DNA of 64,000 nt from Torreya grandis (lineage: Eukaryota > Streptophyta > Pinopsida > Cupressales > Taxaceae). The notes beneath the pieces are model-generated. The model searched no databases, was not told the origin of the DNA, and worked only from the letters and a program-made list of their open reading frames with translations. Positions 24,100-37,551 of this stretch are shown here, in pieces (positions within the stretch are counted from its first letter, which is position 1; the number at the start of each line of letters is the position of its first letter). A program made the translations under genes and the position numbers. The DNA lies in the NCBI GenBank assembly GCA_037957365.1, contig JARHVA010000638.1:3735001-3799000 (forward strand), given 5' to 3'.

Positions 24100-25167
24100 A
24101 GACTCCCAACATATCTGAACCAAATGTGCATGACAAAAACTCATCAGCCAAGACCACATCCTCGAAGCCCCCTGAAGTGCCAACATCATCATCTAAAGTT
24201 CCAATACATATAACACCATAACATCTACATGGGTGGGGTCAGGTGTAACCACTAGTTGGAGTATCTCAAGCATCTGTCTCTAAAAGTCTAATTGTATGAT
24301 GAACGAGTGTATCAGTAAGTGCACTAAGTGCATGCAAAATGTCTATTTCCACAACCTCTATCACCATAGAGGGAATCTTTGGATGAAGTGGATTTTAGGT
24401 AGGGATCCTTGTAGGTTGATTAGGTACATGATGTACACCTGGTTGATCATGTGTGGAGCCTTACCCTCAGTCCTGAAACTCACCATAGTTCAAGTAGTTT
24501 AGAATTTTATTGAGGACAAAATCACAATAGAGTTTCCTAAAAAAGTACAAAGGGACCTCATGGTTATTACAAAGGGGATATTCAAACACCATCTACCATC
24601 ACTCTCAAAAATTGGCCTTAATCAAATCATTTTGGCATCGATGGATTGGTAAATGTTTTGTCATTATGGGAAATAGGGCATTGGTGGTGAGGTTGTTAAA
24701 TAAGGCATAAATTTGATCTTTTGTTATATTTTTGTTCTTCACCTCAGATGCTAATAATTTGTTAGCATAGTAATCCCTAAAACTATCCCTATATGACCTC
24801 CATCTATCAATTTGACTATTATCGAGTCAAATTGACCTAATACTAACTCTAGGTTATTGGCAAAATAGGTGTGGTGGGTGTTTTTGGAAGTGGGCTCCCT
24901 CATTTTCCTAATTATTTTCTCAATTTCAGTTTTGTTCTCCACTATGTGAGCAACTATATCCTCCTAGCTTCCTGGGGGATTTAGGGGAATTACAAGAGGG
25001 TTAGGAGGGTTGGTCAGAAGGTTAGGTGAAGGGTTAGACAGAGCATGTCGACCTATTGGATAAAAATAAAAAAATAAACTTGAAATTCACATTCACAAAA
25101 AATTTAAAAAAATAAAAAAAATGATTTAATCTACAAAAAACATACCTCTTCTTTGTGATGAAATCAT
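24100..25167 (-). pseudogene. Decayed spliced gene of unknown family
   Basis: The minus strand has a candidate start at 25,167 (MISSQRRG) running into a GTATGT donor (~25,145), then an AT-rich gap to a CCAATAG acceptor (~25,053). The next block is Pro/Asn-rich (SNPSPNLLTNPPNP), then VAHIVENKTEIEKIIRKMRE and FANNLELVLGQFDS. Around 24,790 the sense moves to another frame (RDSFRDYYANKLLASEVKNKN..., then NNLTTNALFPIMTKHLP) down to ~24,530. A last acidic block (TLDDDVGTSGGFEDVV) sits near 24,180, before a possible donor. Stops and the frame shift make it non-functional. Not recognised. The palindromic block upstream suggests a relationship in layout to the gene at 7,023. Confidence 0.4.
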
Positions 25168-25319
25168 TGATTTGATGAATGGATGGAAAAACATGAATAC
25201 TGTAGGCCAAAATGAGAGCTTGAGGGTGAAAACATGAATGAGAATCATCAAAATGTGAATGGGAATTAGTAAAATATGAATGGATAAAATGTAGAGGATG
25301 AGAGTTTTTTTTTATAGTT

Positions 25320-25481
25320 TCAATAACGCATATGTGTTATTGAAACATATAGGAACACATACGCATTCCTATAATTTTAAATAAATTATATGTGTTATTG
25401 TTATAATATATACATGTTATGGCTTGGGAATCCTGAGCCATAATGCATATGTGTTATAACAATAACACATACGCATTATGG
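25320..25481. promoter_or_regulatory. Palindrome cluster upstream of minus-strand relic
   Basis: Contains an inverted repeat with 20-base arms at 25,438-25,457 and 25,462-25,481 (19 of 20 pair, loop AACA), core GCATATGTGTTAT. Related copies of the same phrase lie at 25,327-25,376. The words CATATGTGTTAT, GGAACACATACGCATTCC and AACACAT are shared with the block at 6,809-6,864. Confidence 0.5.
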
Positions 25482-25719
25482 GTTATGTCCATGGAATTAT
25501 CCCCCAACTCCATGCACATACCCCTTTATATGAAACACTTTTAAATAGGATTCCCTTGAAGTTGTAAGATTCAGTGATTTACATTGATTATTGGTTTTAG
25601 TTGGAGTTCAAATTGAGTGTATGAATGATTACATTAGGTGCATCACCATTACTAGTATAGGTTTTCACATTCATTTATCTTTTTATCTCTTTTCACCCCT
25701 AAAGCAAGTGGGTTTTATT

Positions 25720-26695
25720 AACTAATTCAAAGTTGATATACCAGAGGAGATAGCCTCATAATCTAGAGGTTTGATCTATGTCAAAGTTATCCCACAACCT
25801 ATAGACCAATCCAATGTTAGTCTAGGTTTGAAGGAGATCTGAGCAATCTACTTCAGTAGGGTGCAAGTTGGGTTGCTAACATTTCCCAAAAAAAACTTTC
25901 CTTGGTTATTTCCATTACATTTCATCTATCACACTGGGATATTTTTATCCTTGATGTTAATGGATACTCATTCAGGGATTTCAACATGTATGCCACAAAT
26001 GATTGTCCTAACATAGCATATTTAATATGATATTTGGCTGACAACCTACCCCTTACCCTGTGGTGTCTGTAGGGATTTTAATATGGTGGACTATACCAAG
26101 GACAAGTTTGGTGCCCTATTGATGAAATGATGTGTGCAAAAAAATAGTTCTTGTTATTATTTCATAAATTGGTGGGACTGAGTCGAACTTCTATTTTTGT
26201 GGCATACAATAACATCCAATTCTTTGTATATGTGGTCCAACTATCATACTAACACCAATAAGGTCATTAAAAGATTTGAATATTATATGCTTAAAGATAA
26301 AAATATATATATTTTTCATTTATCAATGGATAACCTATCATCATGCATTATGAATAAGCTCTCTCATACCAAAACCCCATCACTTGTGATAAACAGTGAC
26401 TTCAAAGTGACACATAATCAATTCCTCCTAAATACCTCCCTCCTCTACCATGATGGACCCATTTGTCTCATTACTTGAGTTTTTAATCTTTCACCTCAAT
26501 CACCTTTTGTTTCTAGTTGGATAGAGTGATGGGATGAGGATATACTTCACACCACCACCTTTCTCTACCAATATGGAAAATATAATGTTTTTGTATGAAA
26601 ATGGGGTGATGTGGATGTGTTCAAAGTATACTAGATTAATCTCTTTCCTTGAGTGAAACCCTTTTTACTTACAGATGAAAACCTGAGCTACTACA
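25720..26695 (+). pseudogene. LINE fragment (endonuclease region)
   Basis: Translates, with stops and shifts, to a plant L1-type LINE endonuclease: DFNMVDYTKDKFG (~26,070-26,115), the GDFNMVE-type motif, and later FLWHTITSNSLYMWSNYH (~26,190-26,250), matching the F-W-H/N...W-S-D-R segment. Over ~25,900-26,690 it is clearly similar to 39,390-40,330 in the longer LINE relic. No RT follows; homology stops near 26,695. Confidence 0.65.
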
Positions 26696-28132
26696 GGGAA
26701 TTTTAATTTACTATTTACTATTTGAAAATCATTTAATGTTCATATTTAGTACAAAATATGTTAATATTTAATAATTTAGATAGTCCTTATATTTTTGTAT
26801 AAGCTATAGAAAAATTTAAAATTTTGTAGTGGGTTCCAATTGTATGAAATAAAATTCTATCAATTTCTATAAAACTATATACATATGTGTTTTTAAATTT
26901 TAGTTTAAATAAAAAATACCATAGCATGTAGATAGGGTAGCACTATAATTCACTTGTAAGAATAAAAAAGATGAAAAATAGTTAGACATCATTTTAATAA
27001 TACAAGTTTTTATTTTTTTGATATTTTACTTTGTTTTAGGAAAAAATGATCATATTTTACAGAAGTGAACATAGCTCATAATGGCCATCAATTTTTTTAG
27101 TCATGATATTAATAAATATTTGAATAAGTATAAGATCAATTATTTTAATATATATTATTATGCCCAATTGAGTAAGGATCTCTACGTGAGAGGAAAATTT
27201 CTCTGCTAGGGTTTTCTTTTTTTTGGTTTATTATTTTCCTTACATTGCTAGTTGTGTATTTATTACACTTGGTGCACTACTATATGGGATATTGTTTGAT
27301 ATACAATGCAATCTACCCTCTCTATTACAACTATTGTTGTAGGTAGTGGGAAGTATGGCACCTAATGAGCTAATAAATTTATGCTGAAATTATACAAGGT
27401 CAAAACTTACAGCTACGAGGTATGATTAAATATTAATTCCATAGATTGTGTTTGTAAATATATGAAAATTATTCTCTTATTACTTACTTTTTTGGCTGCA
27501 TCCCCTTATATGAGTCCCTAAATGCCTAGTTTTGACAACAATGGGAACTCTAGGGCATCTACATCATTGGCGTTCAAAATCTAAGGGATTTTTATTTTCT
27601 CCTTTAGGGATTAATCCTAGGTCCAAGCTCTACCAGCTAGAGTAAGTTATTGGTTTCTAAGAAACACCATTTTGATTTAGTCAAAATGGACCCTTGACAT
27701 TAATGTCACTTATCAGGGTTTGCTTCGAGTGTTATTCTAGATTAAACTCCTTGATCTCAAAATTCATCTATGATCATTTTTCAAGGACATTTTCTAACCC
27801 ATATATTGTGTCTCATGCCATGAACCAACTAAGTTCTATTTCACACACCTTAACAGGAAAGTTTGCATGAAATTGAATTGGCTAAGGAATTGAAGGAATC
27901 CATTAATATTAAAGTCAGAATTAAATGATGGGTGTATAAAACTATTTACTTAAATATCATTCACACTTGGTATCATTTTTTATCCCTTGACTAGTAGATC
28001 ATTTAGACTTCCCCCTTACTGGAAGGTTGAGACCTTCATCTGAATAATCACAACTTGAGAAGCCTAATGAGGTGGAAAAAATAAGTGATTGGATGATAGT
28101 TACAAAAAAAGTCTTTAGTCTATAATAAATAT
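26696..28132. other. AT-rich DNA between LINE fragment and gypsy element
   Basis: No gene or repeat boundary recognised. It ends with the 5' target-site duplication of the gypsy insertion. Confidence 0.5.
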
Positions 28133-28137
28133 ACCCA

Positions 28138-29341
28138 TGTAATCACTTAAAAGTGGTAATTGGATGGTAAGAGTGTTGGTTGAGTTACCCTATTCCAAGA
28201 TTGGCCCTAGACTTATCCTAGAGACTTAGACACACTTTTCTAGTCATTGTGTAGACCATAGTCAACTACAGTTAGCCAAAACACAATCCAAAAACTATCT
28301 TCTCAAATCCCAACCCAACTTGCTCAGTAGTCTTCCAAGTGGACATTAACACCATATTCAGTACACTATATCCACATGACACTAGTATCCCCAATTGGTT
28401 GTTATAGTCCTTGTCCCTAATTCTTCCCAACATATACTTTTTCAAATGTGTACCCCTCCTAAGGTACGCCTAAGCATATTTGATTATCTAAAAAAGCTAC
28501 ACAACTCTATAAATACAATTCTAATTGACCTCTATTCACTATATGGAAAATAGATGCAAAAACACATTCAAACCAAAGACAAGTTGATCAAATTTAAGGT
28601 ATTTGATCCTTATTCTACCATACTTCTACATACTACCATCTACAATATCCCTAAGCCCAATTTTCAAATATTTTAGCGGTCAAGCACATTAAAGGCATCC
28701 TAGTCCACTCTTATTCTAGAATTCATGTACACTTGCATCAAGCACTAGGTGGGTGAACTACATTGGGCTTGATCCTTATTCGAAGTATTGATATGTAGGT
28801 AAATCTCTTCATAACGAGGTGTTTAGGATGTCTAGCCTATCTTAATGATAAACACACAATTATTGATCATGCCATACTTATAAAGATGTTTGGGTTTTTC
28901 ACACTAAATTAGGTTTTAAAGGCATAACATAGAGCTCCAAGTTTTGTGCATGTAGGAATAGGACCTAAAAACACAGGTGTAGGTGCTCCTAGAAAATAGG
29001 AAAAATCTCATAAAGGGGACAATACCACCACTTTGAGGACACTAAAAAAACATGGTTTTATTTTCCATATGGGGTGATACTATCCAATGAACAAACAAAC
29101 TCTATAATCCTATTGAAAACACTCAAAACTATCTAGAAGTTAGTTTTCAGAACCTAGACCATTCATAATAGTAACTTTTTAGATAAGTCCGTATTTATGC
29201 CTATTTATTGCTAGTTTTAAAAATTCAAAGGAAGTTAAATGCTATAAAAAATAATTACTTAATTATTATAATTAATTTATACATCTTATCTCTTTAATAT
29301 AAACATAGGTTTTACATAGTTAAACCCTAAAGGTTAAATCA
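28138..29341 (+). repeat. 5' LTR of Tat-like element (1,204 bp)
   Basis: Starts TGTAATCAC, ends TTAAATCA. Collinear with 37,552-38,800. A possible primer-binding site starts two bases after it at 29,344 (TGGTGAACCTGA); the matching tRNA is not identified. Confidence 0.85.
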
Positions 29342-31330
29342 TTTGGTGAACCTGACTTACTTCAAACATTTCTTAAAACCCCTAGTTTTTTTATAGGGTT
29401 TACCTTTTTTTCATTTTTATACATCAAATTAGGGTTATAAATTCCTATTTTCATATTTTTTTGTGTATAACCTAGCCTTATTAATCATTAATACATTAGG
29501 GTGTCATTTATTTAAATTTTATTTAAATATTTGTTTAACTTGCATTAATTCAAACCACTTGTAATACCAAACCCTAGGGTTTACATTTCCAGAATTTAAA
29601 TTTCAGATTTACATTTCTTCTATAATCACGATCATGATGACAAAAAAAGTTAATAATTTTTTTTTTTGCATAGTTTAATACTTTCATTTGCATGCTTATT
29701 CCCTTTAATTCAGAATGAACTCAAAAAAGACATCAAGACTTGTATAGATGATGTTTATTATCAAATGTAATATCTATCATATTTCATAGGATGTTATATT
29801 TCTTCTATGTAAAATAAATTTAAGATATTATTTAATCACATAGACATATGTATACATGATGCTTCATATCAACTAAAATGCTTTTCAAGTTGCATTCTTT
29901 CTTTTACATGTTGTTTTTCTTCTATGTGCAATACATTTAAGACATTATTATTTAATCATATAGACATATGTATTTGTGATAATTTATATCAAATAAAATA
30001 CCTTTCATGTTAAATTATATATTTCACATGATATCTTTATTCTATATGCAATACACTTAAGATAATATTCTTACAACACATAGATAACTTGTAAAATTGA
30101 GTAATAGTTATACTACCTAAAATCAATCAATGTCCATTAGATGCATTTTTATTTTTTTGTTCATTCTCATTCCTTTCCCATAAATCCTAGACATATCAAA
30201 ACATAATTGGTCTATGTTATCCCTCCTTCTTCTTGATGATAAACATCCAACCAACATATCATATACACTTCTAGCTTCATGTTCTTGGTAGACCCTATGG
30301 TCTAGGTTATGATGTCCTCATGTGGTCCTGAAGCTTGACAGGTTTACAACACCTATTATTATAGCTTTATGGATCATAGTAGTAATCATTCAAGTAAAAT
30401 TTCCATTTTATTACTTTTATATCACTCTGACATATACAAATATATTTTGTATGTGGCACTCAGTGATACTCAGATACCTCAAACATTTGATCCTACATAT
30501 GTGGCTTCTATTATTAACACAATTAAATGGATAGAAGAACATAGTTATTTATAGAGAGAGGAACTTCCACCTAAACACATCATAAATATACACCTACCTC
30601 TCTATATTTATTTATGAATTAATGAGGTAGGTGTCAAATGAGTTCTATTTGATTATGGATCATGGTTAAACATCTACAACATTTCTTTTCTACACCATCT
30701 AAACATCCATGCTACTAATTTGGATCCTTATGAGATAAGCATCTGAGGGTTTGACAAAATTTCACAAAACATTTTGGGTTGAATCACATTAAAATTTACC
30801 GTGAACCTCAAACACTACCTACAACATGCCAAGTTCTGCCAAATTATCTCAATTACAATCTCTTGTTTGGTAGATCGTTGATCCACATTATGCACACAAT
30901 TCCATAAATGTTACATTCATATTTAAAATTTAGCTACATAGGACATATATATACATGATCTATGGATAAATAACCTTTTAAGTATTGTCAACATATAGAT
31001 CCTTCACATAACTATATTCTACACATGGATTTTTATACTAAACCACCCCAGGCTATAATTCAAAAGAAGAATACAACTCTACCAATTATTTTTAGTACAT
31101 AGGGAAATAAATTTAATTCACCTCTCACATTAAAATATTTTAAAAATATTGGTTATATAGGTCAAGTCCTTGGAAAACATGAATAGGTAATCTTAAATCC
31201 CGTCAAAGCATATGATTAATAGGGAAAATAAGGACTTGGATATTGAAATGATACATCTAATGTCAAATCTTCCCATAATACCTCTCAACACATCACATTT
31301 GTTCCACCTATTCCATGAGAAGTTGATACA
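29342..31330 (+). other. Leader and decayed gag zone of Tat-like element
   Basis: AT-rich. A three-copy degenerate tandem repeat of ~118-bp period occupies 29,740-30,080 (phrase TTCTATGTGCAATA...TTTAAGA, ATAGACATATGTAT). From ~30,320 the frame becomes more protein-like (FDPT..VASIINTIKWIEEHSYL and REELPPKHIINIHLP at ~30,485-30,595), fitting the gag-protease part of Tat polyproteins. No zinc knuckle or DSG protease motif is visible. Confidence 0.5.
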
Positions 31331-34300
31331 GTGAACCATGCTTATACATGTTTAGTCATATACCAAAACCTCATCGATGTTATAGTTTCACCAGATATAC
31401 TAGTTCTTGATGAGTTCACTAATAATGAGGCTCTCTTAGAATTCCTAGGTGCATATAAGAATCTCCCTTCTTTTTATCATAAGAATAGGTTTCCTCATTC
31501 CATAAGTGCCCAGACATACTTTGGTGAGCATTCATATTATTTGGATCATATGTTACTTTACATATATGATACAATCCCTACAACACCATATACTTTAGAT
31601 TGATCTACATTGCTCAAAGAAGAAATAATCAAATATAATTATGGCATCAAAAATGATCCTTGCATCATACTCTTAGTTATCGCATTACATAACTTAGAAG
31701 ACATGGATATTCATCAGATCTTAATTTATTTTACTAAAGTATTTCCATGGGCTTATTATGATATGCCTAGTACTGATCCCTCAATGGTATTACATGGAAT
31801 TAAAAAATATCTTGAAGCCAAACCAATAAACTAAAAGATTCAAAAATTGCATCCTAAAGTGGCTTTCCTTGTCAAAGATGAGATCTAATGATTGTAATAT
31901 GTTGGTTTCATTCAACCAATCACCCATCCACAACGGGTTACCAATATTATTCTATTTGTCAAACCTAACAGACAAATCTGATGTTGTTGTGACTCAAGAG
32001 ACATAAATAGAGCATGTCATAAAGATGATGTCCCTTTATGAAACATTGATATGATTGTCAATTCCATATCTATCTATGATATACTCTCCTTTATGGATGG
32101 TTTTTTGGGTATAATCAAATCAATATTTCTGAAGAAGATCAAGAAAAGACTTTTTTCACAACACCATGGGGCACTTTTTGTGATATATTCATGCCATTAA
32201 GATTAAATAATGTTGCAACTTACCAACATATTATGATGCATATTTTTCATGACATCACTGATAAGATGGTTAAAGATCATTTCAATGATTTGTTGTCAAA
32301 TTCAAAATAGAGACAACATCATGCAATTGATTTGAGACAAATTTTTGAAAGACTTATAAAATATAATGTTAGACTCAACCCTAAGAAATGTGTCTTTGGA
32401 GTTTCCTCAAGGAAACTTCTAGGTTTCATTATATCTCAATGCAACATAGAAGTTCACCTTAAGAAGGTCAAATCAATCATGGATATGCCTCAAACTAATT
32501 TAAAACAACTTTGGTCCCTCTAAGGGAAAATTCAATAAATTCATCAACTCATGACACAACTCATAGATAAAACCCAATCATTCACTAGAGTACTTAAAAA
32601 GTACCTACAATTCAAGTGGGATCTCACATGTCAAGAGAGATTAGATACACTTAATCAATACTTTCTTAACCCTCACATCTTGGTTCGACATATACCTGGT
32701 AAACCACTACTACTTTACCTTTATGCAATAGATCATGCACTGGGATAACTCCTAACACAACATGATGAGCATAATAAAGAAAGAGCAATTTACTACATTA
32801 GTAAGACAATAGTTTACTATGAGATAAATTATGCAACAATTGAAAATATTTACTTAGCACTAGTATTTTTTATTGATAAACTTTATCACTACATGATTAA
32901 AAATGAGACACAAATCATTACCAAAATCGATCCCTTAAAATTACTCATGTCAAAACCATATCTTCTGGGTCATATTTCCAAATGCGTTATCTTATTTACA
33001 TAATTTTACCTCAAAATCATATTACAAAAATATATAAAATGACAAATAATCATAGAGCAATTGGTATAATATCCGTTAATAGATATAGTAATATTAACAA
33101 TGATTTTAGAGTTGATTTTACAACATACAATAACACTGTAGATACATATTAAATGTTCTTTGATGGTTCTATATGTGCATCTAGTGTTGGTTCTAGAATT
33201 ATATTCATTGATCCTCTAGGACACATGGTACCTATTGCATACCGACTCAATTTTTCATGCACCAATAATATCATAGAATATGAATCTCTCATATTAGGCC
33301 TTCAAGCAACTCAAGCTCTCAAAATAAAATCCATAAAATTTTATGGGGACTCCCAATTAATTTTCAATCAAGTCATAAATGTTTACCAAACAAATGAAGA
33401 ACACCTGATTCCTTATAAGGACATAGTTTAGTGTCTATGCCCTCAATTTGAGAATTTCTCTATTGAGAACATCCCATGCAAAGACAACCATCAAACCGAT
33501 GCAATAGCATGTTCCACACCATTTATACCGATAGAGATGGATGTAGAATAAGCTCTATTCACAATTAGATGATTATAATCTCCATTAGTTTCCCACACAA
33601 AATTTATCACTCTAATAGTCCTAGTTACCACACATAGTTCAACACCATTTGAATGGTCCTGTAATATATAGAAATTTTTGAATAAATATATCACACCAAA
33701 TACTTTTACAAATAATGAAAAGTGAAAATTACAACAAAACTCTCTTTGATATGTCATCATTTGCAATGAATCATTCAAATTATCTTTTGATGGATACTTA
33801 CTCCAATGTTTAATAGTCAAGGAAGCCAAAGTGGCTATTCAATAGATAGAAGACAATGAATGTGGTGGTGATTTCAATGGTAAGACAATGTTCCATAATT
33901 TACTTAGACAAGGTTAATATTGGCCAAACATGGAACAATAATTTCAAGAATATGCAAAGTTATGTGACAAATATCAATTCCATAGAAACTTACACCATGT
34001 AAATTTATAGCAGTTTCAACTTATCATATCATCATGGCCATTCATGTTATGGAGATTTGATCTAATTGGTAACATAAACCTAGAATTAGTAGGAGGCCAC
34101 AAATTCATTATCATAACAACAAAATATTTTACAAAGTGTGTAGAAGCAATCCCATTATAATCAACAAAGGGGGATGATATTTTTAGGTTTCACATGACCA
34201 ATATTATTTCTCGCTTTTGTCTCTCATCATCCTTAATTATAGATAATGGAACCTCTTTCAAGAACAAAAAAAAAAAATTACGCCAAATATAAAATCTGAC

Positions 34301-34905
34301 ACACATTCTCTACACCATACTACCCATAGGGTAATGGTTAAGTAAAAGCAACGAATAATATAATCAACAACATTCTTAGTAAAATAGTCACCAAATTTGG
34401 TGATAACTAACAGAATCAACTCATTTATGAAATTTGGGCTTATCATACCAATATACATAGACCAATAGGAACTACTCCTTATTCACTTATATATGGCACA
34501 TAATCTATTATTCCATTGGAATTAGATATCCCATCTTTAAGGGTATCTTTAAAATGACTCATCATAGATGACCCGTATAGAGAGTGACATCTCCATGAAC
34601 TAGAATAGTTGGATCATACATGTATCTAAGCCACAAAAATCTCAGATCTTATCAGAAGTGAATCCAAAGAACCTACAATAATAAATTCCATAATAGGAAA
34701 TTTAAAATCAATGATGTGATATTGAAAGAAAATATAAAAAATGTCAATGCGAAAGAAGAAAACAAATGAAAGTTTAAACTAAATTGGCTCAAACCATACA
34801 TCACCATAGAAAATCTTAGTCTGAAAGTATATCATCTAGCTTCACTTGATGGAAAGGTAGTTAAAAATACACTGAACATCATGCATCTAAGGAGATTCTA
34901 CATAT
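31331..34905 (+). pseudogene. Tat-like pol relic: RT, RNase H, second RNase H, integrase
   Basis: Read by eye in the plus frames. The pre-RT block (NNEALLEFLGA, ~31,420) leads to FPWAYYDMP (~31,740). RT: FMDGFFGYNQINISEEDQEKTFFTTPWGTF (~32,090-32,180), KCVFGVSSRKLLGFI (~32,390-32,430). The YVDD position reads FNDL (32,281-32,292), so the active site is lost. RNase H 1: AIYYISKTIVYYE, ALVFFIDKLYHYM (~32,790-32,895). Second RNase H: FFDGS (33,156), CTNNIIEYE, GDSQLIFNQV. Integrase: YWPNME zinc-finger region (~33,920), FDLIGNI (first Asp 34,059-34,061), IIDNGTSF (second Asp 34,242-34,244). The usual Glu codon is AAA, Lys (34,345-34,347). C-terminus: PIGTTPYSLIYGT, IPSLRVSLK, then NIMHLRRFYI and a stop at ~34,903. 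At least a dozen stops. Confidence 0.8.
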
Positions 34906-35821
34906 AAACAATGAACTCTTCATTATCATTTTAATTATACATGTTTTCTTTTCTCTCATGCTCCTTGTACATAGTTTATTTTCATTTGTTTGTACATAGC
35001 TTATACACAAAAACAATATAACATGTCAAAATACAATAACATTCAAATATTTCAAAAATGTAAAATTTTACAGATTGTATGCATTGCTATGTTTACATTT
35101 CTACTACTTGCTAGATATTTCATATTTTTATCTATCACATTGTAGTAAGTTTTATCATACACATATGCTTCACTTGTTCTTGTCAAGTGCTTACAAATTC
35201 CAGACATGACTCCAGCCCAATACATTGATCTAGACTAGATATCATCTACCCATTGGGGCATTTACATTGATCCAGGTTTATACATTTGATACATCCACCA
35301 ACTTGGGCACATATCATACACAGTGTTACTAACAGGTTTAATCTTTACATATTACATACAAGTTTATGCATTGATTTATATTGACATTGATCATTGCTAC
35401 TAATTGATCATATTTTTTGCCAACTATCATTAGTTAGACTTACTATATATGCATCCTAGAATTTATATAGATTTATACTACAAATTTATACATGCTTTCA
35501 TTTCTAGTTTTCCTAGATTAGACTTGATTGTGTTCCTATGCTTCTTCCATATTCTAAGACATTTGAATATGCCATTATCTTTGGTTCTACACCATTTCTT
35601 TGTTTATATGTCTTATACATGTGCCCATCTCCCTTGTGTGTGCTTTCATGTTTTTATATGCAGACATTTGAACATGTCCTTATATGTCTTCCATTCTCAG
35701 ATTAAGTGAGATGTGCCCATGTCCATTGTATTATGTCCCATTGGCTTACCTTTATATGACTCATGTGCTTGTATGTATGCTTGTTTGTATGATTCTTCAC
35801 CATGATACTTGTACTTGCTTG

Positions 35822-35906
<85 letters not shown>

Positions 35907-37530
35907 TTTTTGATGACATGAGGAATATCATTCATCTACCCTTCCTTCTTGGGATCCATGATGGACATCATGCCCCATCCCCCTAAGTAGTTACTTAGAT
36001 TTGATAATATGTGTTGATTACATCTATCTTAACACCCTTTTGCAATGATAGATTACAACATACATCTTACATTACTTGTGCTCATATTTATTTGCATTCC
36101 AATGTTATGTTTGTACATTATATTAGAATATCATACGCATGCTCTGGCTAACACATTTTGTAGAGATACTTATTTAGAGGTTAGTTCTTACATAGATTTA
36201 ATGACTACCCTAAAAAGAGGTGGAATTTATAGGGGTTTATCACAGAGATTAGGATCCTAATTTTCTTTTCATAGGTAAATTTCAGCACACATGCTCATTT
36301 TCAAAAATCAAACACAAGGTAGACACAGGAAAAAATAAAGACCTAGAAAATAGTTCAGAACACCCAAATTTCAAACCAAACATATATTAGCACCTAGATG
36401 AGGACAATAGAACCATAGGGCACTACCATCCACTACAAGGTACTATTGTCTAATAGCCCAAGATTTAGGCTAGTTTGAATTATTTAGACCACTACACCAG
36501 GTATAATAAAAGTTTGTATTGATACAGTCACAGGTTTGATAGTTATGTTCAAATTTTACTTAGACACATTCATTTCAGCTTAGATTCATACCATTTGCTC
36601 ATATTTTGGGTCATCATGAACAATATGATCACTTCCACATTCAATTAATTTATATAGATTTAACTATTACATACTCAGTTTAGATTCAGTATACTTAGAT
36701 AATAGATTAGGGGCATGTGTATGACACATAAATTCCATATACTTAGGTTGATCAGATGGAATGGCAAACTCCATTTCATTCTCTACATTATACACACTTT
36801 ATATCACATTCTAGGTTGTCACTAAATTCATGCCTTATTCTATTTGTAGTGGTTGGCATTCTTGAGTGGCCCAAAGATACCTAATATACTTGAGTGGATG
36901 CAAAGCTGACATACATAGTTATATTTACTTAGTTAGATACTTTCATCACTTTGTGTAGTTCAGTTAGAGATGTATCTACTTCACATAAGTGGGAAATAAT
37001 GGAGTCATGGCCTACTTGAGTTATTGATCCACCCACATGAGAGGGTTAGACACACTTATAGTCTTATCAAAGCTATTCATAGAGATCAGGATCCACTGAG
37101 TAGGGGTGGGTAATGATTGAGTCAAAATCAGATTGAGTTCTTAAGCCATTCATATGAGGATTGAGCAAGCCATCAATTCAGTCCAAGATATTCAATGATA
37201 TGATCACTATGTACACTCACATGGATAGGTTGTCACTAGGTTTGAATGTATTGGTTCACATACCCATCAAGGTGTATTCAATTACTTTCTCTCTCTTTAC
37301 TCATCTTTACTCAGTTAATTTTTTTCAACATAGTCTTTTGCTTTTGATCATCTCCTAAGGACTAATTTTTGCATGTTTCATTTTAGGAAATTGCTTTGGA
37401 TCATGTTCCACATACAAAAACCCAAATTTTTATTCTCATACTTAGCTACATGGGCTTCACTTCCAAGGTAAATACATGCACACTTTTTTTCCTTTATACT
37501 AGACATTTCACTTTACTAAATTACTAGCAT
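34906..37530 (+). other. Long 3' non-coding zone of Tat-like element
   Basis: 2.6 kb between integrase and polypurine tract with no protein I recognise. Contains an (AC)n microsatellite (35,824-35,904). The frames at 35,449-35,986 are low-complexity or microsatellite-driven. Some Tat elements have an extra ORF here; none is visible. Confidence 0.55.
35824..35904. repeat. (AC)n microsatellite, 81 bp
   Basis: Pure AC tract inside the gypsy element's 3' zone. Confidence 0.95.
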
Positions 37531-37551
37531 AAGGGGGGGCGGGGGCGGGAA
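37531..37551 (+). other. Polypurine tract, G-rich
   Basis: AAGGGGGGGCGGGGGCGGGAA directly precedes the 3' LTR start (TG at 37,552). Two C interruptions break the purine run. It is the most G-rich stretch in the window. Confidence 0.8.

Noticed and set aside
23801..24510. Small plus-strand ORFs (23,828-24,022 and 24,296-24,502)
   Set aside because: They overlap the better-supported minus-strand exon relics or AT-rich DNA and show no motif.
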